Shown here: one piece after another, positions 26,501 through 38,096 of the stretch | Layout of the letters: each line of letters opens with the position of its first letter | Position numbering within the stretch: position 1 is the stretch's first letter | Assembly (NCBI GenBank): GCA_033439795.1 | Contig: JAUTDP010000012.1 | Coordinates: forward strand, 1-64,000 | DNA: 64,000 nt | Origin: Sordaria brevicollis | Lineage: Eukaryota; Ascomycota; Sordariomycetes; Sordariales; Sordariaceae | Direction of reading: 5' to 3' | Notes under the pieces: generated by a model | The model's database searches: none | Told to the model about the DNA's origin: nothing | What the model saw: only the letters and a program-made list of their open reading frames with translations | Program-made: the position numbers and the translations under genes

Positions 26501-27929
26501 TTCACGGTCTTCTCACTTGTCCAATATTGACTAGAGTGAATGTAGCAGAGTTCGACTAGTCCACGATGGTCAAATGCTTCCATGACTGAGTAACATCGAA
26601 CGATGGTCCGCAAGTGACACTTCCAATTTTCTCATTGTTGATCACGTACTTCATCGACAGGTAACAGTTTGAGAGTGAAAGGGAGAGGCAATGATACTCA
26701 CAACAATCGGGAATAATTCCGTTGCTTCAGAAAAGGCTTTGACCGTGGTCCATATCTCCATCTCATCCAATACCATACCTACCATAGATCACCAATCGAG
26801 ATCCAAGACGTGAACAATCAAAGTACCAACGTGAACGGACTACATCCCAATACCTCCCTCCTACACATAATTTCTTCACTCTCGACCGGTCTTGGAACTA
26901 GCACATCCTTCACAACCACAACTCACCCCTCCCTCTCCTTTTCATGCACGAACAGGTACACCACCTACTGCACCTCAACCATCGTTGCAGGACACTATCC
27001 CCTGGAAAGATAACCGGGCAGTCACATACACACACACACCACTGTACGTATGTAGCTACCAGTCTCTACCAACATCCATGCAGTGTAAAGTTGACAAGTC
27101 ATGGTTTGTTTGAGTTATAATAAAACGATGGATTTGGGGATGGGGGGAACGGGGAAGCCGGGTCTCTCGTTGTTGTTGTTGTTGTTGTCCTGGCTGCCTT
27201 GCCTTGTCTTGCCTTGCCTGCTGTTCGCTGTCATTACATGATGACCGGGACACGCCTTCCACACTACCACACTACAAATTCACTTCTTGATTTGTTTGTC
27301 TGCTACCTACCAAAAGAAAATTTGAAAGTTTCATAGAAAAGGGGAAACATACCTCGTCCGTCTGTCTGTGACCGGTCAGTCACTCATCAGTTCAATTCAG
27401 TTCAGTCACTCATCCATTAAGTGACGGGTAGTGTCTCTCAAGGCTTGAAAATGGTGCTGAGAAAGTATCTGGAGGTATAACTACCTCTAAATATAGCGCT
27501 AATACACTCCGTTGTGACAATTACTGTGACTGTAACAAAGTTCTATCCACACCGGTACTGGTCCTGGACGTGAAGGGCGTAATCGAGGTCTTTTAAGGGC
27601 GTGTGGATAACTACAACATTCGTTACTGGAGGTGACCGTGACAAGAGCTCGCATATAATACCTACGCTCGGATGTTTACTCACATTACTCAAAGTTGCGG
27701 CAAGTTTGCTATATCGCAGGAAGAGATCAATAAGTCAGTCCTGGTCTGAAAGACAGACACCGGTAACGGATTTTTCAAAGCATCAAATGTTAGATGATTT
27801 TGAATAAATTGCATGAGCACAAACGTATGAATAGTCCGAATCAAAAAAAGAGCTGACTTAAAACAACCAAGAGAGATGAAAAGGTATGAAATCCGAAAGT
27901 CAAGGAAAAAACCACAAATCATCTCATCA
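20521..27929. other. 7.4-kb stretch of normal composition with no supported gene
   Basis: Open frames here are short, overlap on both strands and show no family motif or consistent splice-bounded exons. It holds microsatellites: a GTC repeat (about 20,980-21,000), a GT repeat (about 21,949-21,962), a CT tract (about 22,700-22,735), a poly-A run (about 22,610-22,623) and a GTT repeat (about 27,167-27,187). A 14-bp direct repeat GTCTCACCCGTTAC is at 20,602 and 20,624. The longest frame (21,444-21,947 +) is Phe/Ser/Thr-rich with no recognisable domain. A minus-strand frame at 22,277-22,642 ends in a hydrophobic helix, but I cannot support it as a gene. Long untranslated or noncoding transcripts are possible and cannot be judged from sequence. 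Confidence 0.5.
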
Positions 27930-30900
27930 TCACCGCCCACCACCCCGTAACCTTTCCCACAGAGGCAACTGGGTCCTCTTCTTCGCCTTCTTCGCTCCTT
28001 CTCCTCCTCTCTCACTCTCGGACACAATACCAGCCGTGGCTGCACCTTCTCCATAGCTACTACTCATGCCACTCTCATCCTGCTGCCACTGTGGGGGCAT
28101 CGGCGACACCGTTCCACTAACCACACCACCACCAGTACCAACTCCTTGCCAACTTTGAGAAATAGAGTCGACTCCCTGATCATAATTGTAGTCATTGTAG
28201 TTATCCGGTAAACCTCCTCCAACGTGGTCGTGGTCGTGGTAATTATCACCAACCTTTCCTGACGCGTAGACATCCTGGTGATGATAACTAGATGGATTCG
28301 CAGTGAAGGCTGAGTCTTGGTTCATCAGACCCAAGCCCAAGCCACTTTCACTTGCTTCGCGCATCTTCTGCAGACCGCTGACCAAAGGCTCCACAAGTTG
28401 CGCTTTGTCGTATCGTCCTCCAGTGTCGGCCGTATATGGCTCTGAGGTGCTGCTAAAGGGCGGAGGAGGCGGTGATTGCGGAGGAGATACTGAGCCATCG
28501 CCACCGATGTCATCGGGTTGAGCAGAAGTAGTTGACGGCCCAGTATCGACCCCCCTCTGCTGCTGTCTTGCAAGCATTTCGCCTTCTGCTGCAACCGAAG
28601 CAGCACCAGGCTCTTCGCGCCCACGCTCGCCTCTCATAGCGACAGCCTTCCTCCAAAGCGCCGGAAACCTCATCTCAAACTCCCTTTCCAAGTCTTTCTG
28701 TCGTTGATCTACCGCCCGTGCCCTTTCCTCTCTCTTGGCCGGGCCCAGCTCGGTGATTCGTCTACCTCCCAGTCCTTCGCCGCTTTCGTCAAAGTTCCCG
28801 AGCCACTCATAATACTCCCTTTCTTGTGTCTCCTTCTCTGTCGAGTCGTTGTGGTATGATGGCGACAACTGCTCCGATGCAGGTGCAAGTGCTGGTGCAG
28901 TGCTTCTAGAAGACTTGCCACCCGTAATCCACATGTCGAAACTATCCGCAAACTCCCTATAATGGCCCTTCAAGAGGAAGCACTGCCCCTTCCAGCCCTT
29001 TTTGTTACCGCGGAATTTGGCTAGAAGGGCATTGGCGACGGGACATTTCCAGTCAAATTCTATGCAGCGGTCGTAGAGCACCACACAGCGCGACTGGTAC
29101 CAGCTGTTGAACGCATGGCGGGATGAAACGTCCGTGAAGGTGTCCTCGATCATCTCGAGCGAGGCGTTTTGGATGAAGGAGATGGGGCAGCGGATGTTGA
29201 TGGCGGAGGAGATGTGAGATCTCTCGAAATCGGTGGAGGAACGGAGGTCTAGAAGCAGGATGGCGTTACTCCGGTGATTATTGGGGTAGATGGAGAGGAT
29301 GGTGTTGAGGTGCCCGGGAAGGATCATGCGAGCGGTGCCTTCTTTGCTGGCAGGAGTCTGGTTGTGGACAGAGTCGCCGTGGTGGAGACCTTGGAGGTTA
29401 AGTGTTGTTTGTTCGTGCTGCCGGCGTTGGTCGAACCAGAGCTATTTAAACGACATCAGTAAGTAAACTATACAAAGAGCAAGGAAACATACATACTCCA
29501 ATTATATTTGGATCCGCATTCAAGGTGGTTGAGAGAAGGCCTATACTTGCTTCACTCGGCTGCGGGTCCCTCTGGAAACAGTTCTCCAGGTGGGCAATCG
29601 CTTCCCGAGACAAGCCCGGGGCCTGATCTGTAGAATCGGTGACGTTGTCTGGCGGCCAGGCTGATGTACCTGATACGTGATCGGTACCTATTGCCAAAGG
29701 AGAAGCATCGAGTGAGGTGGTGGACAAGTGTGGTGGACTGAACAGCGAAGGTTCAGGTGACGGTGACACGACTGATCCGGCTGGCTGTTCCCCCTTATCA
29801 CTAACCACCATGGGCCGAGAAGCTGACCCTTGTCTTGATTGTTGCGTTACACGTCTTTCAAATATTCCAGACTGACTGTATGAGTGCGCTTGCGCATCAG
29901 TTCGGTGAGTGTCTCCGGGGTCGTTGTTAGTCATGTCAGATATCAAAGACTCTGTGTCAGCATCCATGGCCTGGTTCTCCTCCTCTTCATTCATGGCAGC
30001 CATTTCGTGCTCTGGAGGTGATTTCGTTGCACCCGATTCACGCAAGAGATTGTTGGACCTGATGAAAGCTATAAAGGAACAAGCTGGGTCGTCTGGAAGA
30101 AGATCCCAAACCATGATGGGCAAGGAAAGTAAAAGCAATGTTGAATGACTTTTGAAGACTCCCTGGACTTTGACATATTTGGCGATGGCTGGAAAGCCGG
30201 CCAGCCATTGCTCCCAAGCATTGAGATCCAACCTTTGGTCATCTTCAAGAGCTAGTGAGATCATGACATGAGGCTCGTCCTCACTTGGCTCATTGGTCAT
30301 TGGGACGGACATGTTAAGGGGTAATGGATAGCTAGACCGTGGCGACATCTCCCAGTCATCTTGCCGTGAAGTGAACATGTGATGAGGTTGTTGATATGGC
30401 GAGAAAGATGGCCTGCAATCCAGAACAAGTCGTCCCATTTCGATGCTTGGTGCCTTGTGGTTGGATGTCATCATGAAATGCACAGGTGTTGACCTCGACT
30501 CAAAGTGCTTTCCGTTGATAAGAACTGGCCTGGGGTGCTTCAGACGTGCGAGAATTTCAGCATGTAACATGGCCGCTGAGAAAACCTTGTGCCGCCACTC
30601 CTGAAGAACCTCAATCAAGGCATTGGTGAAAGAGTATCGACCAGGGTTGGGGGCGATAGCGTCCCAGCTCGAGGCCGAAATGGTTTCGGTTATGCTTTGA
30701 CCACTTGGGAAGGTGGCACTAGCAGCCCCGGCGCAACAATCAAGAAGAATCAAGACGTCAGATGGGGATCTTTCGAGGAGTGTCTGAATGGCAGACCACC
30801 TGAAGCGCACGCTGAGTCAGCTCACTTGAAGCAGATGGAAGTCGATAGGATGATAAACTCACTGCAGCCAGGGAGAGTTGGGATTCCGTGTCCTGGTGGA

Positions 30901-31545
30901 CGAGTAGTCGTCAGCAACCATTCATATAGAGCATCAGGTTGAGTGAAAACTTACGCACACCATGTGCTCTGGCGGGAATCATCAATCCGAGCATGGCCTC
31001 CATAGTATACAATAAAAAGTGTCTTGTTATCCTCATGGCGCTTGATCATGTCTCCAATTTTAAGCATCAGTTCAAGATGGGCATTTTGGGTTGGAATGGC
31101 GAAGATATCGGTCTCATAACGGTAATCTTCCCGGAAGCACTTTTCCAGATCCTCCAATTCGGGGAGCACGAACAAGTCATCACATGCCCAGTGAAGAAAC
31201 AAAGCCTGAACTTTGGTATACCGCTGTTGGGAAGATGCGGTGTTGGGAAATGCTCGATTGGCTGACTGACAGATTAAAGTCAGCTTGGGTTCAGCATTTA
31301 GTATATAGGTAGCGACTCTGTGTTATGACATACATCTTCAAGAGCTTGAGCAAAGGTCCCAATGTTTCTGACGTGATAACTAACACGACTAACATCGTGA
31401 GTTGCCGAGTTACATGATTCGCTAGCGGACCCGTACTAAAGCGTGTTGTATTAGTGACTGATATTCAAGATTGGAACGAAGAATCCCTGCGGTAGCCCAG
31501 CCAAAGGAACAACCATCGACATACTGCCGAGTCAGAACCACTCAT
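27930..31545 (-). CDS. Caspase-like / homeodomain-like / rhodanese-like fusion protein
   Basis: Six exons: 31545-31525, 31435-31334, 31265-30955, 30892-30863, 30799-29497, 29441-27930; 1092 residues. All junctions have GT..AG and keep frame. Residues about 40-260 are a caspase-like (C14) domain with the His motif YYGGH (His132) and LLDCC (Cys176/177). A conserved segment typical of fungal caspase-domain proteins follows (AKYVKVQGVFKSHSTLLLL). Residues 551-600 look like a homeodomain (IAHLENCF, then IIG joined to LWFDQRR); the usual Asn51 is Gln. Residues about 630-790 are rhodanese-like (LLLDLRSSTDFERSHI; LLKGHYREF) without an obvious catalytic Cys. The C-terminal 300 residues are low-complexity. 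The protein may be a peptidase or signalling scaffold; function is not known. The start gives MSGSDSA in a 21-bp first exon, supported by splice signals only. Confidence 0.8.
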
Positions 31546-32355
31546 GAAATCATTTTCACTGAGACGTGGTTGTCGAGTTCGGATGGGGATAAATGCCGGC
31601 GTCGAAGAGTCCATCTGTGCGGAATATGAAGGTGAAGAGGAGGTTAATGATAGTTCTGGGCGGTAACAAATTTATACAGTATACAGTAAACCTGAGCTTC
31701 GGGCTGTCACGGTTTCGAGTAGAAGTATGCCGGTGGTTGGGAGGTTGTCAGAACCATGGAGATATTGTTGCTTTTCTTGGGTGCCAATGACCTCAAATTA
31801 TCCGTTCGACTGCCGTGAGCTAGACAGGTGGAACAGGACAGAATGTGGCCAAGACAGGCCCTTTTTAGATGTTGAGGTCTTGTCCATGTTGAAGGTCGTA
31901 ATGCGGGCTATGCGGCTGTGTTTGGGTTGAAGGAGGACAGACATTCGACAGCCACTGAACGGTCACCGTTTGGGTTTAGGTCTTTAGGATGATCTGGGGG
32001 CGGTGGGGCTTATCGAAGCTCCCCCAGATTGACCCATATAATATCGACCAATCAGAGTCTATATATGCTTCCCAAACGGGATCGCTTCACGAATAAGCAC
32101 AGACCATGCTCGTTTGAGGCGCGCGACGGCGGGGAGACGTGGAACAGTGCAGTGGAGTTGGAGCTTGGAGCTGTTTGACAGCTGTTGATGGCCCGCTATC
32201 GTCACACTCACCTTCCTCGCTGTCATCAACAACTATCACAACATCAACAACTTACCCTCTGTCACCGAGATCCACATCAGATAATTACACCTCCTTCTAC
32301 CACTGACTTCACTAATTCTTTGTAATACCAATTTCTCTTCAAGTTCAGGCCCGTC
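31546..32355. other. Divergent promoter region between the caspase-like gene and PBN1
   Basis: An 810-bp gap between divergently transcribed starts, with no open frame of note. It contains a CCAAT/TATA-like pair listed separately. Confidence 0.5.
32048..32066 (+). promoter_or_regulatory. CCAAT box followed by TATA-like element
   Basis: CCAAT at 32048-32052 and TATATAT at 32060-32066 lie 290-308 bp upstream of the PBN1 start. Pyrimidine-rich sequence between them and the ATG fits a fungal 5' leader. The assignment to PBN1 is by orientation only. Confidence 0.3.
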
Positions 32356-33918
32356 ATGAGAGAACGCATCACCTTTATCCAGAAGCAGGGTGATTCCATT
32401 GAGCCGACAACGCTCAACATCAAGGGCGGTGTCCTCAATGGCCCGGAGATCCAGGCTGCCCGTGAAGACCGACTCACCATTGCCATCGATGAACTACCAA
32501 CAGACCTGCAAGCTCTTTTGGGCACAGCTCATGAGCTTCACATCCGATATGTCAGCTTCCAGCCGTACGAGGCCATCACCCCTTTGCTAGCTAGACTGCC
32601 GCCTGGCTTCCATCTCTTCTACACCCCGGCCACGGAAGTGGAGGCAACTTCGCCAGCGTTATGTCTTGCTCTTAACAAAGTCTTTGGGAATGTTCAATGT
32701 GAAAACGCACAGGTTGGTTTGATACGTTTCTCGGGCTTATCAGATGGTGGTAGTGCTAATGTGTCTGTATAGGAATCATTCACAACCTTGCCCAGGGACC
32801 GGTTCACACACTCAGCTGCCTACCAGTATTACCAGCAGGCTGTGGATTTTTCCCCCTTTATCCATCATGTCAAAGACCAACTATGTTCGTCCAAGGATCA
32901 ACTCTGCGCTGCTAGAGCCGACCGCCTGGCAGAAGCTAGCACTCTAGACATCTCATATGATGCCATCTCCCATGCTGTCAAGGTCACTGCCACATGGCCC
33001 TACCAGAGGCAAGAAGTGCACGCAACATCACGCCCACAGACACGAACCGAGGTAGGAGTACTAAACTCGGATCGGCCAGGACACCTCGAGCCTCATGAGC
33101 TGGGAATTTCTGGTCTCCTCACCGTACTGGGACAGGATAAGAAGCCGTCGGCGACCATGTTTGCCTTTGCCTCTCGACATCGTGACGCAGAGTCCAGCTT
33201 CTCTGTCGAGTTTCTGGAACCAACCGGTCTTCACCCCACCCTCAAACTCAACCTTGAGTCCAGCAAGCCACCTACCGAAGATGCCTACTGCTCACCTCAC
33301 GCCTACTTCACCCTTCCCAAAACCATATTCGCCGACAGACATCAACTGTCTGATGACCTCTTCTTGGCCTCCAAGAATTTGACCGGCCTACGCTACATCT
33401 CTCAGCCCGTCGACCTCGAGGCTCCTGAATACGTTGAGAAGCGGTGGGGCTCATCGCTCCTCCTGGAACTTTCACCGCCCGAAAGCGAAAAGTCACAGTC
33501 GTGGACGGCACAGGTTCCCTTGCATTTACGTTACCTATCGCCTAGTGAAGGCGGTTACACCGACATTGAAGTCCCATACCCGGCTGTTTTCTGGGCCTGT
33601 GCGGCTGAGGAGGGCACCAAGTTCCCTAACAATCCGTTTGAGAAAGTCAACCTCGGTTACGACGGCCTGTTCGGGCCAAGGACGGTCTTCTGGCATGTTG
33701 ACCCTCAACCTGGGGTTAGCAACAGCTTGACCAACACCATCAAGGTGCCGGTTTTGGATACAGACAAGGCGGAGTGGGTAAGCGGCGGTACCGGACTAGC
33801 GGTGCTCCTTGGCTTCGCCTGGATCGTGTGGAAGTTGTTCGGCGTGCTCTCCAAGTCTGGATACCAGAATCAATCCGCTCGAGCTGCGGAGGTTGCTAAG
33901 GTCAAGAAAAAGCAGTAA
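32356..33918 (+). CDS. PBN1: Pbn1/PIG-X family, ER chaperone subunit of GPI mannosyltransferase I
   Basis: Two exons, 32356-32712 and 32773-33918; 500 residues. The family member is the partner of the catalytic GPI-mannosyltransferase I (Gpi14/PIG-M) in the ER membrane and is needed to add the first mannose to the GPI precursor. The N-terminus (MRERITFIQKQGDSIEPTTL) and the conserved ELHIRYVSF block are typical of ascomycete Pbn1. The large lumenal part is followed by one membrane segment at residues about 459-478 (GTGLAVLLGFAWIVWKLFGV) and a short Lys-rich cytosolic tail, the expected type I topology. The single intron has an unusual GTTGGT donor but a good TGCTAATG branch site and a TAG acceptor. 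Length fits the fungal family. Confidence 0.85.
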
Positions 33919-35224
33919 TAGTCTAGAGTAGGATGAGGAGATGAACGAAGAGTACCTGGAGATAATGTAATAATCAAACCATCGCATGTAAGTCACGCTA
34001 GCAAACTCGAGGCTGGCTGCAGTCATACTACAAGCTACCATCTTCAATTGCTATCCCGCGTTTGATAAAGTGGGAGGACAAATTCGTGGCATGTAAGCCG
34101 AGTGGCTTGTTCCAAGGTTTCGTGCATCTTGTACTTCGCTTTTCATTATGCTCAGCTCTATGGCGAGGGCATTCCAGCTCTTTTCCACCACCTCCATATA
34201 GTCTTGCATACTCAACAAACAACACAAGCGTAGCTTTCAAGATTTCCTACATCTGTGACCATTATTATCTTTTTCTCGAAATATCACATCATTCATCGGT
34301 TTTCTTGTCGAGGACGTCTGCTTGCACTGTAGAGGGGGGACCGCAGACTTCGGTTTCTTTGCACGCTTTGTCGACACACAACACCATCCAACCATACTTA
34401 TAGAAACGCCCCCACGCTGAATGAAGCCCTCTGCAGCCGAGAAAGGCAGAACAGGGATCTTGACAGAGAGGCATCTCGTCTTCCCCACATTTATCTGCTC
34501 TTTTGGAAGCTTCCAAGGCCTAGCAACCCAATGACGTCGCTTTCCTCTATTCTCACGAGGCAACACCGCCCTTACCCAGTGCGTGTGTGTACAACCAAGT
34601 GCAGCAAACCTCTTTTAACTACTTGACCCGAACGGCTCAAGTCTTTCAGCTGTAGAATGTCAGAAAGTTTCTGTTAATTATGGAAACCTGTAATTCCAGG
34701 GATGACCGGAGACTTCTCCCCTCTTCAAAAGCTACTCTTACCCAATTAGCTACGAGTCGTGCGAATCCCGCCTTTCGGTTCCTGTTCACATGGCAGGAGT
34801 ACCCGTAAAACAACTCTTGGATACCCCATTCTTTCCATTTACTAAAACCAATCTGGGAAAGGATCACCCAGGGGACCTGCAGCTTGTTTCTTATGATCTC
34901 GACGTTGTCTCTTTCATTCTGGGAAGTAGGTGCGTCTGATCATTTCGGTGCCGGACATCCAGAACCGATATCTGTTGCTTCCACTTCGTATAAGTACAAG
35001 GTTCTTTCGTCCTGGTCTCCTCATTGTTGCCTCACGATCTCGATCAAAGTCGACTTTTTAGCCAAGTGCACACTCTGTCCCTAAACTGAAGGGTTCTTAA
35101 ATTTACAGAGATCAGACTATTACTATCAAGCTTCCAACCAGCAAGAAGTCTTACTGAACCTCTATCGAACACCTCCTTCTGTCCCAGTAACAGTGCAGTT
35201 AGTTCACATCTCGAAAGCATTAAG
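33919..35224. other. Intergenic, no supported gene
   Basis: A 1.3-kb gap before the sulfotransferase-like gene. Open frames are short and overlap on both strands without family motifs. It presumably holds the 3' end of PBN1 and the promoter of the next gene. Confidence 0.45.
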
Positions 35225-36491
35225 ATGGGTAACAGCGCGGATCGCAGACCAATTTTCGTGGCGACCCATCCTCGGGCTTGCTCAACGGCATTCGAACGGG
35301 TATGTCTTCATCACTCTGAAGAAAAGAAAAGAAGACAAATGTCATGAGTGAAAGAGTCTAATCAAATCTCACAACTGTAAACAGGTTTTCATGACCCGCT
35401 CAGACGCCCTCACCTGCGTTCACGAGCCCTACGGCGATGCTTTCTACTACGGCCCCGAACGCATGAGCTCACGCTACGAGCAAGATGAGGCCGCAAGGGA
35501 GAAGAGCGGGTATTCAGAAGTCACGTACGGCAACGTTACGGATAGAATAATGGATGAGGTGGTTCAAAACGTGAGCGTAAGTCTTACACACTCTTCGGGT
35601 AACTTTAGTAAGTATCATATGGTCTAACTCTCTCTCACTTTGCAACATCTCAGGAGAAACGTGTCTTCATCAAAGACATGGCCTACTACATCGTGCCACC
35701 CAACGGCGACAAGCCCTCAGGCCCGGCAAGCTCGCTTGCCGGCTTTTCCGACCTCGCCTCAGATGACAACTCATCTAACCCAACTGTTTTTCCCACCTCC
35801 CTTCTTGGGCAGTTCCACTGGACATTCCTGATCCGCCACCCACGAAAGGCCATTCCCAGCTACTACCGCTGCACAATCCCGCCGCTGAACAAAAAGACGG
35901 GCTTCGACTATTTCATGCCCAGCGAGGCCGGCTACATCGAGCTCCGCCGTCTCTTTGAGTTCTTGCTCGCCAAGGGTTTGATTGTCAACGACGTAACTGA
36001 GAAACCCATTTCGGATGCTGGGAAGATCCAAACTGAGAGCAACCCAACGTTGGACGAGGTCCGCAAGAACGTGTTCAAAAACACGCCCGTAAAAGTCACG
36101 GTCGTGGACGCGGATGACCTGCTGGATAACCCGGAGGGCACGCTGAGGGCCTTCTGCGAGGACGTCGGTCTCGATTTCAGCCCCAAGATGCTCAAGTGGG
36201 ACGACGAGGAAAGTCAAAGGACGGCCAAGGAAGCGTTTGAGAAGTGGAACGGGTTTCATGATGACGCGATTGGGAGTACGGAGTTGAAGCCGAGGGAACA
36301 TAAGGCTGTAAGTTTTGTTTGGCCACTTTCTGTCACCTCCTTTTCAGAATTTTGGAAGCTAATATCATGTGTTGACGGAACAGAAGACGCCCACCAAGGA
36401 GGAAGAGGATAATGAGTGGAAGGAAAAGTACGGAGAGGAAGGGCAGAAGATTATCAGGGAGACGGTCGACAAGAATGTGGCCGACTATGAG
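35225..36491 (+). CDS. Sulfotransferase-like P-loop protein with a probable C-terminal frameshift
   Basis: Four exons, 35225-35299, 35385-35576, 35654-36307 and 36384-36491; 342 residues as read. The family transfers sulfate from PAPS, but many fungal members are uncharacterised and the substrate is unknown. The N-terminal THPRACSTAFERVF is the 5'-phosphosulfate-binding loop of this group. FLIRHPRKAIPSYY (exon 3) is the 3'-phosphate-binding motif, and VVDADDLLDNPEGTLRAFCE is a conserved late helix. Exon 2 could end at 35570 (GTGAGC) or 35576 (GTAAGT, preferred). In exon 4 the frame reaches TGA at 36489-36491 right after a GTGGGCC run. Dropping one base of the G-run would open 17 more codons (ADYEFLKK...KPE) to a TAG at 36532-36534, which looks like the natural end. 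Confidence 0.75.
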
Positions 36492-36534
36492 TTTCTGAAG
36501 AAGTTCGCCTTGAAGCCGAAGAAGCCGGAGTAGT

Positions 36535-37124
36535 AGTAGTTTGTTACTTTGTTTTGTCATGCTTGGACGGGGGAAAAACATGGGTTTGCTTTGGTCTGGG
36601 AACCATATTTTGAGTCTTCGGAACGTTAGCGAATGGATGATGATCATCCAAGTTTCGAGTGTCTGATTCTAAGAAGCGTAAAATCACACACGAACCGAGG
36701 AGCACTGCCGCTTGGCAAGAAATCGTCAGTTTTACGGAGAATCTAGGAATACAAAGACAGGACAGCGCGGTCTATACGACTGACCTGTTTCAATTTGAAC
36801 CCAAACCACGTATGATGATACAGATGATATGTAACAGTTGTACACCTCAGTGTATGATGGTTTATGGCCTAAAGGGGTGTGGCATGGACTTGTCCTGAAA
36901 ACAAAAAAGAACTTCCCATATTCCAGGTCGGTCATTGTCCTGCTCAGTCACACACCACCACGCTCTTTTACGGGTCAACACACCTCATATCTCCTTCCTC
37001 CCCACCATCGGAAAGCGGCCGGATGGAAGGCAACCGAAGCCGCATTCCTCCCCTCCCTCATCTTTCATCCATCCTAGGGCATTCAGCCCCTGGCCTCTTC
37101 CCAATGACTGACCACCAACCTCTT
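36535..37124. other. Intergenic between convergent 3' ends
   Basis: A 590-bp gap between the sulfotransferase-like gene and the mL67 stop. I see no gene or repeat in it. Confidence 0.45.
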
Positions 37125-38096
37125 TTACTCGCTGCTCATCCTAATAGCCACCCTCTTCGTCTCGCCGGGGATGCCAACCTCATGGCTGACATTATCGCTC
37201 CACTCCCTCGCATGGAACTTATCCTGCTCGTTGGCCCAGTAAACCGTCGCCTTCCTGAGCTGCCTCTTGACATCGACAACGGTACCCTTTTCCACCGCGC
37301 CGCTCTCCTTCCTGATCTCGCCCACCAATCCCTTGCCCGAATCTGACGAAGATCCAAGGCGGGACACCTCCCACATGAGGTTACCCTTTCCGGCACCGGC
37401 CAAGACGGCCGCCATGTCGGCCACGCTGTTGGGCTTCTGGTCGTTGAGCTCCTGGCCGCGCTCGCGCTTGGACTTGTGCAGCAGCTTGCGACCTTGCTCG
37501 GCCTCGTTGGCCCAGTCCAGCTCGTGCCGCTTCTTGAACTCGCGCAGCTTCTGGTAGACGGACCGGCCGACGGCTCCTTGGTCCTTGTCGGCCAGCTCGA
37601 TCATGGCGAGCGGGCGCCAGTAGTCCTTGCGGATCTTGCGCGGGACCAGGTTCTTGCCCGTGAAGGGTTGTTGGCGGATGAGGTGTTGGTGCTGTTTTTT
37701 TGGTGCAAAAAGTCGTTGTTAGCAAAAGCGCATAGTCTCGAGAAGGGGAAAGACTGTTTTGGAAGTGCGTACAGTAATGGTAGGCTTGGTCGAGTAGATA
37801 ACCTGGCCCTGCTCAATGTGGTGGAAGGCCCAGATGCGATCGCCGTGGCCCTTGGGTTGGCCCTTGTTTCCTGGCTCGGCCTTGAGCTGCAGCCTGGATG
37901 GGCTCTTGAGCTCGGCCGCCGTCTCCTCGGCCAGGGAACCTGTCTTGATGACCGCCGCGGTCGGTTTTGGGATCGCCGTCGTGGGATGTGTGCTGGCGTG
38001 GCGCACGGCGCCGGCGGTAACGGTGGTGGTGACGGCGCTGAGGCGCGAAACACCGAGGGCCAGACGGCCTATTGTCGAGGTTGTTACCGAGTTCAT
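37125..38096 (-). CDS. MHR1: Mitochondrial large ribosomal subunit protein mL67 (Mhr1 family)
   Basis: Two exons, 38096-37773 and 37691-37125; 296 residues. In ascomycetes this protein is a component of the mitochondrial large ribosomal subunit; in yeast it was first described as Mhr1, involved in mitochondrial DNA recombination. The N-terminus is rich in Ser, Thr and Arg and lacks acidic residues for about 55 positions, as a mitochondrial presequence should. The conserved blocks RIWAFHHIEQGQVIYS and NLVPRKIRKDYWRPLAMIEL are diagnostic. A charged, mostly helical C-terminus (LREFKKRHELDWANE) follows. The intron uses a GTACGC donor, a GCTAACAAC branch site and an AACAG acceptor. The gene is followed in tandem by hsp98. 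Confidence 0.85.

Noticed and set aside
32713..32772. Reading PBN1 without the intron
   Set aside because: Without splicing the frame ends at a TAG after 138 codons; splicing joins the conserved halves in phase and the branch site is good, in spite of the odd GTTGGT donor.
35571..35576. Alternative donor GTGAGC for sulfotransferase intron 2
   Set aside because: In frame and possible, but GTAAGT six bases later is the stronger donor; the difference is two residues.
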